A stretch of 64,000 bases of DNA from Eucalyptus grandis (GCF_016545825.1 NC_052622.1:13211001-13275000); one strand, 5' to 3'; counted from the first letter of the stretch, positions 34,401 to 47,586 are shown. The notes: generated from the letters alone by a model not told the origin. Numbers and translations: made by a program.

Positions 34401-37400
34401 GCTGCAAACTCCATTAGCTCCAATTGTTCATCCTCAATGAGTTCCACTGATTCTTTTGCCATTCTGCGAGCAATTGCTCTCTCATTAGCAGCTTTAAGTC
34501 TGGCAGCTTCCTTTTCTCTGCGAGCTTGCTCTTTTCTCCTCTGTTTCTCAGCCTACAAACGCACCAGCAATTTACTAGTTGAAACAACTTAATGTTTACA
34601 GACAGATTGAGAAGAAAGGAAAAACCACAGTTCCTCAAGCTTACTCTTCTAGACTCTTTCTGCAAGAACTTCTCCCTCCTCTCCAATTCACGCCTTTGCT
34701 CACGCTGGTACCTCTCTACCTCTCTCTGCTTCTCCCGCAGTAATCTTTCTTCTTCCTTCCGCCTTTCACGGTCAAGCCTCTCCATTTCTTTTCTTACTTG
34801 CTCCTCTCTCTAGGTATTGACATGCAATAGTATTAAATGACAACATATAAACATATCCATTAAAACAAATAAATTTCATTGAAAATCAGCACCCTGTACC
34901 TTTCGTCTCAAAATATCTTGCTTTTTTAGTTCTTTTCTAATCCTTTTCTCATGAGCTTCAACCTCCCGTTGTATTCTAGCCTCTTCACTCTGTACAAGTA
35001 ATAGTTTGGAGACAACACTTACCGAAACATTCTTCAAGATAATAATTTTGTTGACAAGATATCTACCTATACACACTTCATAATACTGGAGAACCATGAG
35101 ATTACCTTCCTCTTTCTCTCAGCTCGTAAAAGTTCCTCATTGTGAATGACCCGTCTGTCTGATGATACAATCGGATTGTCCAATGCTGAAGCAGAGTGAG
35201 CACCAAGCCTATTTTCAATCTCCAAGTTTGTAGACGAGGTTTTTGATGGATCTAAATCATACTCTCCTGGAGTTGATGTCAAGAGATGCCCCTGCTTGCC
35301 TGGTGGAGTCAAGAGACTCAAAGTGGGCATCCGATTTTGAAGACCATATCCAGAGGGCATTGGCTCATTCGCATGCAAGAACGGAGGTCCAGCCGAAATC
35401 CGTGGGTTACTACCATCTGAACCACCATGGTATGGTGGAACAACTCTTTCATATGTCTCAGCTCTAACAGTTGGTTTCTCCGGAAGAAACTGGTATTCAT
35501 GGACTGGACGCACAACACCCTAAGAACAGAAAATATGAATATTCATGTCAGTTTAGTCAAATCTTTTACCCTCCCCCCCACCATTTTTTGTTGTGCCTGT
35601 GCGAGGTGCTCGCGTGCGGGGAGGGAGGTTGGGTGTTCCTTTTCTTTTTTGTGAATAGGGGGATGAGTGGCTCGTTTCAGCTAACCAATCCCAATAAACT
35701 ACGCTAAATTATCCAACTCTGCTGGGAGAAAATTCAGATCATCTGAGGATAGAACCAAAAAGCAACTCAAATACTATACTCTAAATATAGTTTCTTCTTC
35801 ATGAATGATCTAAAACTAGTATTCTTTTCCACTCCCCGTATGCTTATCTATTCAAATGTCCTGAATATACATAGTTGCACCATTCTACATGCAGACACCT
35901 ACTGACCTTAATTGATTTGGCATCAGAGCGCTCATATTTGGCCTCAAAAGATCTTCCAGTTTGTTTATGTTGCCCCATCACTGCTCCTCCTGCAGAGTAA
36001 ACAAAATTGTTACCGGAGGTTATAAAGCAGCTTCATGGGTCATTACAACCTTTCGCAAGAAACTTGATTAAAATGGGTCGGACAAGAAATACATCAACTT
36101 ATTACTTTCAAATCTTTCAAAGGACTCAACCATCGAAATCCTTGGCCCCAAAGTAAAAGAATTCTAGACACATTAAGCAGTAAATTATGACAGAACTCAT
36201 TCAGCCACCTGAAAGCTAGTATCTTGTTATCACTGGACGCCCTAACAGGCTAACAGCCACATAAAAGCAAACTATAAAAAGTCCTTTCTAGTCTCTCAAA
36301 AACAGCAACATAATACAGATTAGCCCATATTCAGCTAAAGGGACTCCTAAAACCTCTTATTGCAGTGGCATAAGGGATTGTAGAAAAAGCAGCCAGTTCT
36401 ATTCTATGTGAAAGGGAGAAACTCTTTCATAAGTTGCCGATCTTTACTTCGAGTAACAACAGATCAGAAAACAAGGTTCTCTTTGTTCCTGGTTCTCCTG
36501 TAACTTAGTGTTAGTTTTGAATTGTTAGGGACAATATAAAGATATTCTAAACGGAGTATGTTTCCGATAGGCATAACATTATCACAAAAGACTCTCAAGA
36601 AAAGAAAATGCATACAACTGAGAATTTTCCTTGGATTGTTTGTATGAGACTAAGGATCAATAATTCATATTTCTGCATTTATCTCCTCAAATAAAAAGGA
36701 AAAAGTGCAAATCTGACAGCAGTGATTTAGTGTTTACAAGGCGTAGCCTTTTTTTCACAACAATCTCACAAATGGCAACCAGTATAACAACAATCAGGTT
36801 CACTCTGTCCTATTCTTAGAAACGTCTCCAAAGCTAAAGAGACGTCAGTCAAATCTTTGCCTTTGGACTCCAAAGTTAAACCTGTAAACTCCAAAATGTC
36901 TCAGTCCAAATCAATAGCCCTATGATCTTAGCAGTCAATTATTTATTGCACAACCAGGATAAAATTCAAGTAGCTCACTCCAAATTTCCTCCAAATCACA
37001 AAGTAGGAGAACATCTGCAGATGGCGACACATCCCATTTACCCTTCAACAGTTTTTTTCCCTATTGTCAAGGTCAAGGCCAGAGGCCTTGGTCCAAGGAC
37101 TGTCCAATGCACAATAATTTGCTCTCCTATATCTTCCTTACATCTTCACTAATTCCAGATTGTACTTCGCAATGCCATAATTTCTATATGATGTTTCAAA
37201 GAGAAGTTCTTTTCGACTAAGAGTTGCATAAATTCTTTTGCCTGATATGGCCCCCAGTTAGATACTACTCTGACCTTTTATCTCAAGTCTTAATCCGACC
37301 ATCTATGAAATACTCTGGATGAACTCGTTCCAATACAGATGAAGTTCTCTGCTCACTGAAGTACTCCAGTTTGCTATTTCCCATGTCCAAAACACCAATC

Positions 37401-38510
37401 ATTTATCTGGCTACTCTTGTCTGTCTTCATTGTGGAGCTACATTAGTTCGATCTGAACTTCACTCCTACTCGCCTAATTGAATTTGCAAAACATTAACAT
37501 CTAATCACCCAACAGACAGATTTGATCTAAGCTCCATGCGACATTCAAGTACTAAAAGATAAATGGCCTTGCAAAATGTTGTGATAGCTAATTAATGCAT
37601 ACACAAGACATAACTACCAATCACTAAAAGAAATTGTAATTCCCTGATTTTAAACAAAATAGCTGCATCCAAATGAGCATGCTCATAAGGCAAAGAACTC
37701 AACTCACCAATAGGTGTGCCGAATGCACCTGGCGGCAAAGGATCAAACTCCATGCCGAGAATCGGCCCATCCTCCCTCAAAGGCTCGCCCAACTGCGCTT
37801 CCACAAATGCAATTGCATGGCGCTCAGCCATTGATGGTTCTGGCTCGTAATGCCGCTTGATCACCGGATAATCACCGCTGATTCGTGCAACAGCCGTCCC
37901 GACTCGTGGGGCAGCTCGCCAAGGATCCACAGCTGGCGCAAACGAACTTGATCCAGCAACAGCACCATAGGGAAGCTCATTCGCCGCTTCCCCACCAACC
38001 GACATTGGCTCAGGAGCAGCGGCAGCTGGGGAGTCCTTACGCTGCCGTTTGGACGGTCCCTTCCTGTCCTTCAAACGCCGGTGACAGAACCACATTTGCA
38101 ACTGCCTATCGGAAAGCCCCAATTGCCCCGACAGCTCAGTCCTTATCGCCTCGGACGGATACGGCTCCACTGAATCAACGCCAATTTCAGTGAAAAAAAA
38201 AAAAAAAAAACCGATACGCGCAAATAAATCACATAACACAAATCAGAAAAAGGGCAACAGAAGTGCAAATAAACTGATTAGCATTCCCACCAGCATAAGT
38301 CTTCTCCAGAATCTCCAACTGAGAAGCAGTCTTCATCTTGCGCTTAGACTTGCCCTCCCCTTCAGCTGTCTTCTTCTTCTCAGCATCCCCACCACCACCA
38401 CCTCCATCTCCACCACTACCAGCACCTCCGCCTCCGCCTCCGCCGGCAGCGGCCCCCCCGCCGCTACTGCTAGCGCCGGCAGCAGCTGCAGCCACCTCCT
38501 CCTCCTCCAT
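25491..38510 (-). CDS. RLT: Homeobox-DDT chromatin-remodelling protein (RINGLET type)
   Basis: Eighteen exons, all in consistent phase (1803 residues): 38510-38291, 38169-37708, 35989-35907, 35519-35106, 34989-34900, 34809-34645, 34552-34330, 33708-33608, 32613-32527, 32414-32262, 31734-31579, 30108-29893, 29808-29122, 29039-28485, 28273-27641, 27527-27423, 27076-26819 and 26294-25491. After a Gly/Ala-rich start comes a homeodomain (about 56-115; KRKMKTASQLEILEKTYA, then LQMWFCHRRLKDRK). A charged coiled coil follows (ARIQREVEAHEKRIRKELKK, EEERLLREKQREVERY). The DDT domain is at about 577-636 (NLLMAWRFVITFADVLGLWP), the HARE-HTH at about 750-790 (RLTPGTVKFAAFHVLSLEG), then WHIM/WSD motifs (ERLNALVAIIGVAIEGNSIR; LPLGQDRRRNRYWQF; DPGCGRIFVELHDGRWRLID) and a basic then acidic tail. 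RLT1/RLT2 bind ISWI ATPases (CHR11/CHR17) for nucleosome spacing and repression of early flowering and organ-identity programmes. Which paralogue this is cannot be decided here. Intron 15 (27640-27528) uses a GC-AG pair. Confidence 0.95.
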
Positions 38511-38690
38511 TTTGCTCGGAGCTCAGAAAGAGAGAGAAACTCGGATCGGAACGGGGTGGTCAAGGAGGGCTAGAAACCGAATTCCATTGCCGACCCAGAA
38601 TCGAGCACGGGGACGAACGCAAACCCTAGAAATCAAGAAGCGAACTTCCTTCTCTCTCAGGGAAAAACTCCCCCGTCCGCTCTTAAAAAA
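38511..38690 (-). promoter_or_regulatory. RLT 5' leader with telo-box
   Basis: Directly upstream of the RLT ATG. It contains AAACCCTAG (plus strand, 38621-38629), the telo-box often found near the start of plant growth and translation genes. Open frames on the opposite strand of exon 1 (38338-38712) are Pro/Ser-rich shadows of the Gly-rich coding strand. Confidence 0.5.
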
Positions 38691-38855
38691 AAATGACTTT
38701 CTGTTGGTTTGACGAAAAAGCGAGGAATATAAATTCACCCAATAGACTTTCCTTCTCTCTCTATCCTTCTCTCTCTACTTCTCTCTCTCTCCACCGAAAA
38801 GGAAAATTAAAAATTCAAAAAATACTGATAACTTCTCCTCGAGTCTTTTCTTCCC

Positions 38856-38887
<32 letters not shown>

Positions 38888-40717
38888 TTGTCGATTGCGA
38901 TGTGAGGTCAGATTTGTGGAATATCGCACCAGCGACCATCATAATGATATTAATAATAATAATTCCCGAGAACTGGAGCCATAAAAGACACCAGCACCAC
39001 CCTCGCCATAATTACGAGAGGACGATCTCCATGATGAACGCGAAGAAGAAGAAGAAGAAGAAGAAGAGCAGCCGCGACGGCGCCGGCGACCGCGACCGCG
39101 CGCGGCGGCGGCGGCAGCGGCGGTCGCGGTTTCTTTAATCGCGCGCATGTTTTCTTGCTGCCGTCGGCATGAAATTAAATTCACGGGCAATAATAACAAT
39201 ACTAATAATTCCATCGGAGGAAAAAAAGACGGAGGAGATAGAGAGAGAGAGAAAACGGGGTTTTGGATTTGTGTGTGGAAAAGCGAGAAAAAACAAATCA
39301 AAATTTCTTTTTTGGGTTTTTCTAGAAAATCGAGTCGGGAAATTGGATCAGTGAAGTTGAAGCGAAGGATTGGATTGATTCGCGAATCGCTTTTCTCCTT
39401 TGTTGGAAGGGTTCCTGTAGTTTCTCTCTCTAAAATGTCTCCCTCTCTCTCTCTCTCTCTCTCTCCCTAAATTTCTCTCTCCTCTGCTGTGCATGATTTT
39501 ACACACACACACACACACATATATATATATTTTATTTATTTATTTTCATTTTCGATTAATTTAAGATGGTGCTGTTTTTTTTTCTTTGGGGGACTTTTTG
39601 AGGAAGGAGGGAGATCTCTCGACCGCTGGAGTTTCGGTACGATGAGGGGGCTTGTCCGAAAGCGGCGGCGAATGATGACGTGGCCGACGGAGAGAGGGAC
39701 GATTGTGCCTCACGCGCGTGGGGGGCTAGCGAGTGGAGATTCTCGTTTGCTTTTCGTTTCCGGGTTTTTTCCAGGTTAATTCGGAAATTATTACGAAGTT
39801 AATTAAAAGTGGATGTCGCGTCAGGGACTTTTTCTCTCTCGTTGCGTGGTGAGGATGGCGTCACGAAATTAATTTGCGCAATTACATTCGACCACGCCAA
39901 AGCGTGATATAAAAATAGAAAAATTCGTAAGTGCAATGTGATGCGAATCGGGACAAATATCGATAAAATCGTGAAAGGTATCTTTCACGTGAAAAACTCC
40001 AGCATCTTCGCTCTCGTTCTTTATTCAAATTTACTTGACTCGACCTCTCTTAATTGAGGTCCAAGTTCATGATAAGATTAAAAGAAAAAAAAAGGAAAAC
40101 TTTTGTTTATGATAACATCATGAACATTTGAGAGAAAGGTCGAATGAGTTTAAAGACTGATGCGTAATTTTTTTCTAGATGAAGGAACTCATTAGTATCG
40201 AGGCCAAAATCTCTCAATCACAAGGAAAGAGACCCCAGGATATCGTCCTTTTCGAGAATGATCTTCATGCTTTGTGTGTGTGTGTATATATATGTGGAGA
40301 GACAGGGAGAGGTTAAAGAGAAAAATTGGGTTCCTAGACCTACAATTATCAATACTTACCTTGTCTGAATATTTGTGAAGGAATGGCGGGCCATGCCAGT
40401 GGGCCTTTGGTTTTGGGCCGTGGCCCAGTAAAAAAAGTGAGCTCCTTTCATCCATCTCTATTTGATCGTGTAAGTTGAAATACACATTACAAGATTGGAG
40501 TGTGTATACTAGATTAAATCATAGCCATGTATCATGGAAAATTATAATTCCACTTCGCAAGATCAAACCAATCTTTACGAAAGAGCAAAAGGACATGTCT
40601 TAACTAGCAAAGAATTTTCAATTCTTGAATTGCGTGTAAGTAGGTCACCCACCTTGTTGATCTCCGTGAGCAAAATTCTGAAAAACCTGAAGAACTCACA
40701 AGACCTCCAATATATGA
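38691..40717. other. Intergenic between RLT and DMP
   Basis: Dense in simple repeats: (CT)n at 38857-38885, (AAG)n at 39043-39066, (CT)n at 39446-39466, (CA)n then (TA)n at 39502-39531, and (GT)n at 40274-40285. The GC-rich patches at 39060-39130 and 39620-39740 look like promoter or leader sequence, but I could not assemble a gene with splice sites and a known domain on either strand. Much of the first half is likely RLT promoter. Confidence 0.5.
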
Positions 40718-41347
40718 TCAACATCGAGTGAGAGGGAATCCGATGCCATGCCGCTTGGTCGGGAACGCGAGGAAAACCAAGCTACACGCCACCCCTACCC
40801 CGATCGGCACCGCCATGAGGAGCCGTCGGGCCTCCTCCGACGGCGAGGGATAGAAGCACCTGACCACGTTGGGGTCGAACAGCGCAATCGCCGCGAAGAC
40901 CAGCACCGACATGACCCCATGCAACAAGTCCAGGAGCCTTATCCTGTACCTGTCTGCCTCCTCGGGCGAGAGCCGCACCGACGCGTCGAGGACTAACAGG
41001 CCCTTGAATGTCGCGATCCCGTGCCGGACCTTGCCACGCTCGTCCCGGATGCTGTCGGTGAAGGAGAGGAAGAAGCAGGAGGCGGCACAGAGGGCGAGGA
41101 GGGCTAGGGTTAGGGTGTGGTTTAAAGAGGTGGGGCATTTGCCCTGGTGGGTCAAGACCGGGGACACGACTTGGAATGCAAGGACCGTCCCCGTGGGGAG
41201 GAGGTTCGCCAAGTGCGCGGTTAGCTTGAAGGTCTTCCGCACCGCCTTTTGCGCTGGCGTCTTCGGTTGCCTTCTGGGTTCTTGATCTTGCGACGGACCG
41301 GTTATCCGAAGTAGGGATTGACCTTGTTCTTGCGCCGGAGCCTCCAT
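40718..41347 (-). CDS. DMP: DMP (DUF679) four-span membrane protein
   Basis: Intronless gene of 209 residues. The start MEAPAQEQGQ is chosen over the upstream ATG at 41440 because the family begins shortly before the TFKLTAHLANLLPTGTVLAF block. Four hydrophobic spans are visible at about residues 45-65, 78-99, 138-157 and 174-195, with cytosolic-type ends. Family signatures are LANLLPTGTVLAFQ, CFFLSFTDS, GIATFKGL, the RIRLLDLLHGVMSVLVFAA loop-span and the C-terminal FPTKRHGIGFPL. DMP proteins sit in the endomembrane system or plasma membrane; members act in membrane remodelling during senescence and, for the DMP8/DMP9 type, in gamete fusion. I cannot tell the subgroup from the sequence alone, so no role in fertilisation should be assumed. 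The lack of introns is normal for this family. Confidence 0.93.
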   Translation of the reverse strand: MEAPAQEQGQSLLRITGPSQDQEPRRQPKTPAQKAVRKTFKLTAHLANLLPTGTVLAFQVVSPVLTHQGKCPTSLNHTLTLALLALCAASCFFLSFTDSIRDERGKVRHGIATFKGLLVLDASVRLSPEEADRYRIRLLDLLHGVMSVLVFAAIALFDPNVVRCFYPSPSEEARRLLMAVPIGVGVACSLVFLAFPTKRHGIGFPLTRC

Positions 41348-44083
41348 GTTCAGGAATATCACAATACTGATGAAATGCTCTCTACCACCACCAGCCAAAA
41401 TATCAAGAGCTTCGAATTTCAAGGATCTCGGTGACTGCAATGGAGGAAACTACGAGTGGAGTTTGGACAACGATATATAAATCAGAACGCGAAGGATTTG
41501 TTGTTTTTTGCCGTTACTTGTCAAAGGGTTTCTCAGTTGGGTGGCGTCAAATACAGAGCGCGAGAAGTTTGATCGAAACCGAATACTCTCTTTGAGCAAA
41601 AGCTTCGAGAAACTGTTCGTTTCTAGGAGGCTTCTGTGTAGTTGCATCTCTTCTCGCCTTATATCCAGAAGCTGTCCGGTTTTTGAGGAGCTCAACTGCT
41701 GTTTTTTCTTAGCCATTAATGAGGCATTGCAAGCTGTCTTTCGTTACTTTCTGTTGGCGAAACTTTAGTCCCGTTTCAACCTTCGTTATCACCAGTGCAA
41801 CGTTACAGATCAGTTCCTGTTACACCCATCATAAAGATGCAGCAAAGAACGAGCACCGTATACAACCTGAAAGTCTCCTTCTTCCACCATATTTCTTCAA
41901 GATCTGCTGCAAGTCTTGCCTGATCATCTGCCTTATACGACAAAAGCTTGTTGGTGTAGAAATTGTTCGAGTACCAAGATCAGCCAAGAACAGAATGAGT
42001 TGGAAATTCTCATCTTTTAGATTCTCTGGAATCGTTTTCTCCTCTGAACGCGCCATGCATCGTGAACATTTTCGACACGGGAGCACGTGGGCAGGTTTCC
42101 TAGCCGTCCCGCGTCTCTCTTTTCCAAGCCCGGACGATGATGGGCTTCGCGACGGTGCTTTGCAGAGAAGGCCATCTCGATTTGCAGGTTCTTCGGACCC
42201 ATGAGAGCCTGCAACATCTCATCTTCCAGGCCCATCGACTTTACAGCTTGCCCACCATATTAGCTCGAGCCTAGTGCGTTTAAAATTTAAATGCCCCAAA
42301 AAAATTTCGTAAGTCTTTTTTTTTAAAGGAAACACTTTTGACCAATAACTCGGACAGCGATTTTTCATCGGATAATTGCCATCTGATTATAACATCTGGA
42401 GAAGCATCTATTGGGTGTTTGGTATGGCTTTTCCAAAGTTACTACAACTGAAATAGGGCACTTTGACTTTTCAAGACAGCAAAAATCACGCGCTCGGTAT
42501 TCTGGAAACCGAAGCACTGTTACAGCAGTTTCCACAAAGCTGCTTCCGGTAGTATTGAGATGCTATTTACGGTGGGAGTGATAACTATTTTGATCTAGAA
42601 ATCAATTTCTGACTTTTTATTTTCCATATGATTTTTAAGTAAAATATGTGTTTGATAACTATACAAAATTTCTATTTTTTTAATAAAAAATCATTTGATA
42701 ATAACAAGATTTCTCCCTTTCAAGTGACGGTAGGTGGTGGTCAACAAGCGGGGAGGTTGGCGGCTGGTGATCGGTGATGGCCGTTCGACATCCAGCAACA
42801 AGTGAGTGGCGGGTAGTAGTAAGAATGAACAATGACAATAGTTTTTTATTCCTCACTTTTATTCCAAAAATAAAAAATAAAAATAAAAATTTTAAATTTT
42901 GATTTTTGTTCTAAACCTATTTTGAAATAAAAATTTACTCAAAAATAGAAAAATTAAATTACGTTGTTAAACAAATTTCTGTTCCAAACTTGTTACAAAA
43001 AATAGGAAAATAAAAAAAAAGAAAGAAACATAATAATTATCATGTGCGCCCTTAAAGGTTATTTTGTTAGGATGAAAACGCGTACACAAAAAAGATTAAA
43101 ATTTTAACTTTACAATAATAATATACTCATGAGAAAAAAAAAAAGTGACTGTTCAAAAACATTTTTCAAGACTATATATGAATGTATATTTGGCGTTAAC
43201 TCTAATCAGATTTTCATTGGAACTTCAGTCACATGTGATGTTTCTCTTAAATTATTCTCATGCCGGTATATATGTATATGTTTCTTTGAGGAATTTGCGT
43301 TTCTTAATGTGAAATGTAATTAGAGTCAATGTTAGAGGACACATCACAACCAACTTCTAGAGAATTCGCACGCTGTCCTGTAACCGAGGGCACTATGCCG
43401 ACAAGCCGGTTTGGAGGGACAAATTAAAGCAATTGGAAAAGTTTCTGGGCAATTTGCTGCAAATCCTAAGAACCTAAGGGGGGCCAATATGCAATATGCA
43501 AACTCCCGTCAATTTCCTCTGCAATTTCTTAATGGAAAGGACGTGCGAAGAAGATGCAGAAGCAAAAGTACAAAAACGAAGCTACAACTACCCCATGGGC
43601 ACTTCAATGCAGGACGGCATGGAAGTCAAAGCGTCCCCCCCACCACCACTGCACCTACGCCACATGCACTAAAAGCTAAACAAGCTAAACACCAATAATT
43701 AATGAAAGCTGTCCTTTAGACCGAATGGGACGATAGGCTGGTCATCCATCACCAGTGACTTCACACGCCGGTCGTTTCCGCAAGAGCACCCGATCGGAAG
43801 GGGCAAAAAATTCAAACTGGGACCAGCCAATCGGTACTGCTGCTGCCGCTGTAGTTGATTTTTTTTTTTTGTCTTGGGATGGGATCTTTTCCCATGTGTT
43901 AAGAGTTGACATGGCCTTTGTTCGCATGTTCCCGTCACCTAACTAAGGACTAGCTCTGGGAACACCTGAACAAGCCTAGCCCACAGATTCCTAGAGTTAC
44001 GAGGCATTTGCGCCGATGGTTTCCTCCCCAATTTCTCGTGCCTCCACAGGGGCGAAGCCATGGGGTTCTTGTTTTCCCCCCTT
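41348..44083. other. Intergenic between DMP and HSL1
   Basis: The first part is DMP promoter and leader. Minus-strand frames at 41450-41716, 41829-42086 and 42017-42235 are not recognisable and share no frame; they could be a decayed gene, but no family landmark is visible. The segment 42400-43060 is AT-rich with a short GC-rich core (GGTGGTGGTC, GGCGGCTGGTGATCGG at 42730-42790) and resembles the other GC-core repeats in this window. From 43320 to 44083 the sequence is partly the 3' UTR and flank of HSL1. Confidence 0.45.
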
Positions 44084-47000
44084 CTACTTGCTCCCCTGCT
44101 CTTTCATGTACTGCACTGGGTTCTCCGACGAGTAATTTGCCTTATTGGGGGCGTCTTCGTAGTAGTAAGGCGACAGCTTGCCGTCCCTCTTGACGATCCT
44201 GGCCGTGCCGCCGGAGCCAGCTTCCTGCAGCAGCTTCACCACCTTTCGCATTGAGGGCCGGCTTATGGGGAGTGAATGGGTGCAGAGGAGGCCGACCTCG
44301 AGGACCTTGGTTATTTCTTCCTTGTGACTGGCATCGAGTTTGGGGTCAATCACGTCGTCGATCCCTTTCTGGTTTAAGGTGGCGCTGACCCATGTCACCA
44401 GGTTTTTCTCCCCGAAAGCAGGATCTATTGGGAGCCTTCCTGTCACCAACTCCAGGATGACTACCCCGAAGCTGTATATGTCGCTCTTCTCGTTCACTCG
44501 AAGAGTATAGGCGTATTCTGCATCACACAGTCCAGTTCACGTTAGAATTGGATCAGCACATGTCGCTATTTCTGAAGAGACATTTGAAAGTGTAATATGA
44601 TGCTGATGCAATACCTAATGCACAAAACAAAATTTCAAACAATGAACTGAAGAATCGATCTCGAACATGTAACAGTAGATTGCGCAAACGAATTGATTCG
44701 GATTTCGTAAAAATGATAAAGTAACAGACCTGGTGCGATATAGCCATAGGATCCCGCTATGACAGACATCTGTTCTTCTCCATTGCCAACTTTGACAATC
44801 TTTGCAACTCCGAAATCGGCAACTTTAGCTCCAAATTCTCCATCCAGCAATATGTTGTTCGACTTCACATCCCTGTGAACGATCGCGGGGACACAATCGT
44901 GGTGCAAGTACGAAAGCCCCTCTGCTGCATCAAGCGCGATCTTGTACCTCGTCCTCCAATCCAGCAAGCTCCCTTTACTTTCATGCAGCATATCCCCTAA
45001 ACTTCCATTCGGCATGTACTCATAGACCAAAAGCTTGCAGTCTCCTGTGTTGCAGCAACACCATAACCTCACTATGTTCTTGTGCCGGATCTTCCCTAGA
45101 GTCTCGACCTCGACTTGATACCCGTCTTTCTCGGGCTCGAAGGTCGAAGCCTCTTTTTTCGTCACTCCTCTTAACTTCTTCACGGCGACTACTTCGCCGT
45201 TGCTCAGCTTGACCTTATAAACTTTTCCAGAACCTCCGCTGCCGATGACATTATCTTCTTTGAGGCAATCGGCGATCTCGAGCTCACTAAAGCCGAGCTT
45301 GTGAAACGATCTCCACTTGGACATGGCGGCGCCTTTCCTAGCCTTCTTGATGTTCTTGTACTTATAATAGAACCAAGAAATCCCCACGACAAGAACAAGG
45401 ACGGCGAGCACAAAAATCACACTGAGCATCCACAAGGACTTCGACTTCCTCCCATCGCTCCTTGTAGGACAGAGACCCAGCAGATCTCCGCACAATCCCG
45501 GGTTACCGACGAAACTATCTTTGTAAACTTGCTTGTCATACATTGATGGAATGTCACCGAAGAGCTGATTGTTTGATAAGTTGAGCAAATTGAGCTTCAA
45601 ATTCTGCAGCTCATCAGGAATTTTCCCCGAAAAGTAATTCCCGGATAGGTCGAGATAATTAAGCACCGTCAGACTGCCGATTTCAGCCGGAATTTCACCG
45701 GACAGCTTATTGTTATCCAGGTCAAGCTCATTCAGCATCCTCCACCCCTTGATTCCCTCAGGAATCTCACCGGAAAGTGCATTGTCGCTAAGATCGAGCG
45801 TACTCAACCGGCTCAATTGCACCAAACTTCTGGGGATTTGACCACTGAAATTGTTGTGACTACCATGGAACTCTACCAATTTAGTCAGCGACACGAACAC
45901 ATCCGGCACCGGCCCGGAAAACAGATTCCTAGAAATATCCAAGACAGAGAGATTATGTGCGCCGGAAAGCGCATCCGGAACATTCCCAACAAGTGAATTT
46001 TCTGCCAACTCGAGCAAATACGCGCGAGGTGATCCCCATAATCCTTCCGGAACTGTTCCAGAGAGCTGATTATGCTTCAACCTGATCCTGTATAAGCTCT
46101 CGCATTTTCCCAAACTGGGCGGGATTGTTCCGGAAAAGTTGTTATAGATCAACACAAGTTCCTCTAATTCACCATGCGCACACAAGTTCTCAGGTATTGG
46201 TCCCGAAAACTGGTTATACGACACGTCCAGGCTCTGTAGCCGCGAGTTCTTGCCGAGATCGCTGGGCAGCGACCCGTTGAGCTTGTTGTTGAACAGCATG
46301 AGCTCCTGTAGATTCTCCGACAATGCAATGCTCTCCGGTAAAGTCCCTTCGAAATGGTTCTCAAACAGATTGAGCGACTGGAGCGGCAAGCTGCACAGGT
46401 CGTCCGGAATCGCCCCTGTCAACTGGTTCGTCGACACGTCCATGAGCCGCAAGTTCGTCATGTTCGAGAACGCGAGGCTCAACTCGCCGGACAAGGAGTT
46501 GTTGAAGAGCTCGATTTGGATGGCGCTCTTCAACCAGGCAAGCGAGCTCGGGATCGGCCCGGTGAGCTGGTTCACTGACAGGTCCAGGTTCCAGAGCCGA
46601 GGTAGCCTCCCGAGAGATTCCGGAATCGGGCCCGTCAATTTGCAGTCGCTGAGCCAGAGGTACTCGAGGTTCGTCAGGTTACTGAATTCACTCGGGAGAT
46701 CGCTCGGCGTCCACGGGTTGTAAGCGAGCTCGAGCCTCTTGAGGCTCGTGACGTTTCCCAGAAAGGAGGGCATCGTCCCGTTGAGGAGATTGCTCACGAG
46801 CGAGAGCGACTCGAGGCGGGCGAACTCACCGAACCGCGGCGGCAGCCCGCCGGAGAAGCTGTTGAACGAGAGGTTCAGCCGCGCGAGGCCCGGGATGGCG
46901 GCGAGCGAGCCGGGGATGGGGCCCTCGAGGAGGTTATCGGGGAGGTCGAGGCGGGTGAGGGCGCGGCAGGCGGAGACGGCGGAGGGGAGGGTGGAGTTGA

Positions 47001-47313
47001 GGTTGTTGCAGCGGAGGTTGAGGGAGGAGAGGAAGGGGAGGCGGCAGAGGAAGAGCGGGAAGGGGCCGCCGAGCTGGGAGTAGGAGAGGTCGAGGGAGGT
47101 GACGCGGCGGTCCGGGCGGCCGCAGTGGACGCCGGTCCAGTTGCAGGGGTCGGGGTCGCGGGGGTTCCAGGAGGAGAGGGCGCCGGCGGGGTCGGAGAGG
47201 CCGCGCTTGGCCTGGAGGAGGTAGAGGCCGTCCTGGCTGAGGGGGGCGGCCAGGGGCAGCGAGAGGAGGAACAGAGGGAGGAGGAGGAGGAGGAGGAGAG
47301 AGGGCGGCCGCAT
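44084..47313 (-). CDS. HSL1: LRR receptor-like kinase, HAESA-LIKE 1 type
   Basis: Two exons (47313-44730 and 44517-44084) with a phase-1 intron inside the kinase, as in HAESA-family genes, encode 1005 residues. The order is: signal peptide (MRPPSLLLLLLLPLFLLSLP), LRR N-cap (SSWNPRDPDPCNWTGVHC), about 20 plant-type LRRs, the GNPGLCGDLLGLCP C-cap, a membrane span near residues 625-650 and a Ser/Thr kinase. Kinase landmarks are the glycine loop VIGSGGSGKVYK (about 689-700), Lys in VAVKKL, HRDVKSNN (about 812), DFGVAK (about 832) and GSYGYIAPEYAYTLRVNEKS across the intron. All catalytic residues are present, so it should be active. The tail LSPYYYEDAPN is typical of this subfamily. HAESA/HSL receptors at the plasma membrane bind IDA/IDL and CLE9/10 peptides with SERK co-receptors and control abscission, stomatal and root processes. 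The HSL1 rather than HAE/HSL2 assignment rests on overall resemblance. Confidence 0.92.
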
Positions 47314-47460
47314 CGTGCTCTTGCTCTGCTCTGCTCTGCGGAACAGAGGCGCGCACAGAGAGAGAGAGAGAGAGGGAGGGAGGGAGGGAGGTTGAAGATG
47401 GCGGAGAGGAGCTTGATGCTGATATAAGGAAGAAGACGACCGGAGGAAGGGGATGACGGT
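47314..47460 (-). promoter_or_regulatory. HSL1 5' leader with CT/GGGA repeats
   Basis: Upstream of the HSL1 ATG, the plus strand reads (AG)n at 47356-47372 followed by (GGGA)n to 47389, so the transcript leader is a CT/CCCT pyrimidine tract, common in plant 5' leaders. A further (GA)n tract is at 47561-47580. Confidence 0.55.
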
Positions 47461-47555
47461 GGTGGGTCCCCAGTTCGATGGGTTTTGTACAGTGATGGAT
47501 TTGGACGCTGAGTTTAACTGTTTGCTATTTTTAAGGTATGTATCCTTGCGCTAAA

Positions 47556-47586
<31 letters not shown>

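Noticed and set aside
38190..38712. Plus-strand Pro/Ser-rich frames at the RLT start
   Set aside because: Shadow of the poly-Gly/Ala-coding first exon, and interrupted relative to any plausible gene model.
41450..42235. Three minus-strand frames upstream of DMP considered as exons of one gene
   Set aside because: No family landmark, no consistent splice sites joining them, and codon content not clearly coding; left as unresolved spacer.
43411..43946. Frames downstream of HSL1 on both strands
   Set aside because: Short, no domain, and located in the probable 3' UTR or flank of HSL1.
46934..47427. Pro/Arg-rich frame on the minus strand and Glu/Gly-rich frame on the plus strand at the HSL1 5' end
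   Set aside because: Out-of-frame readings of the Leu/Pro-rich signal peptide and first LRRs, and of the simple-repeat leader.
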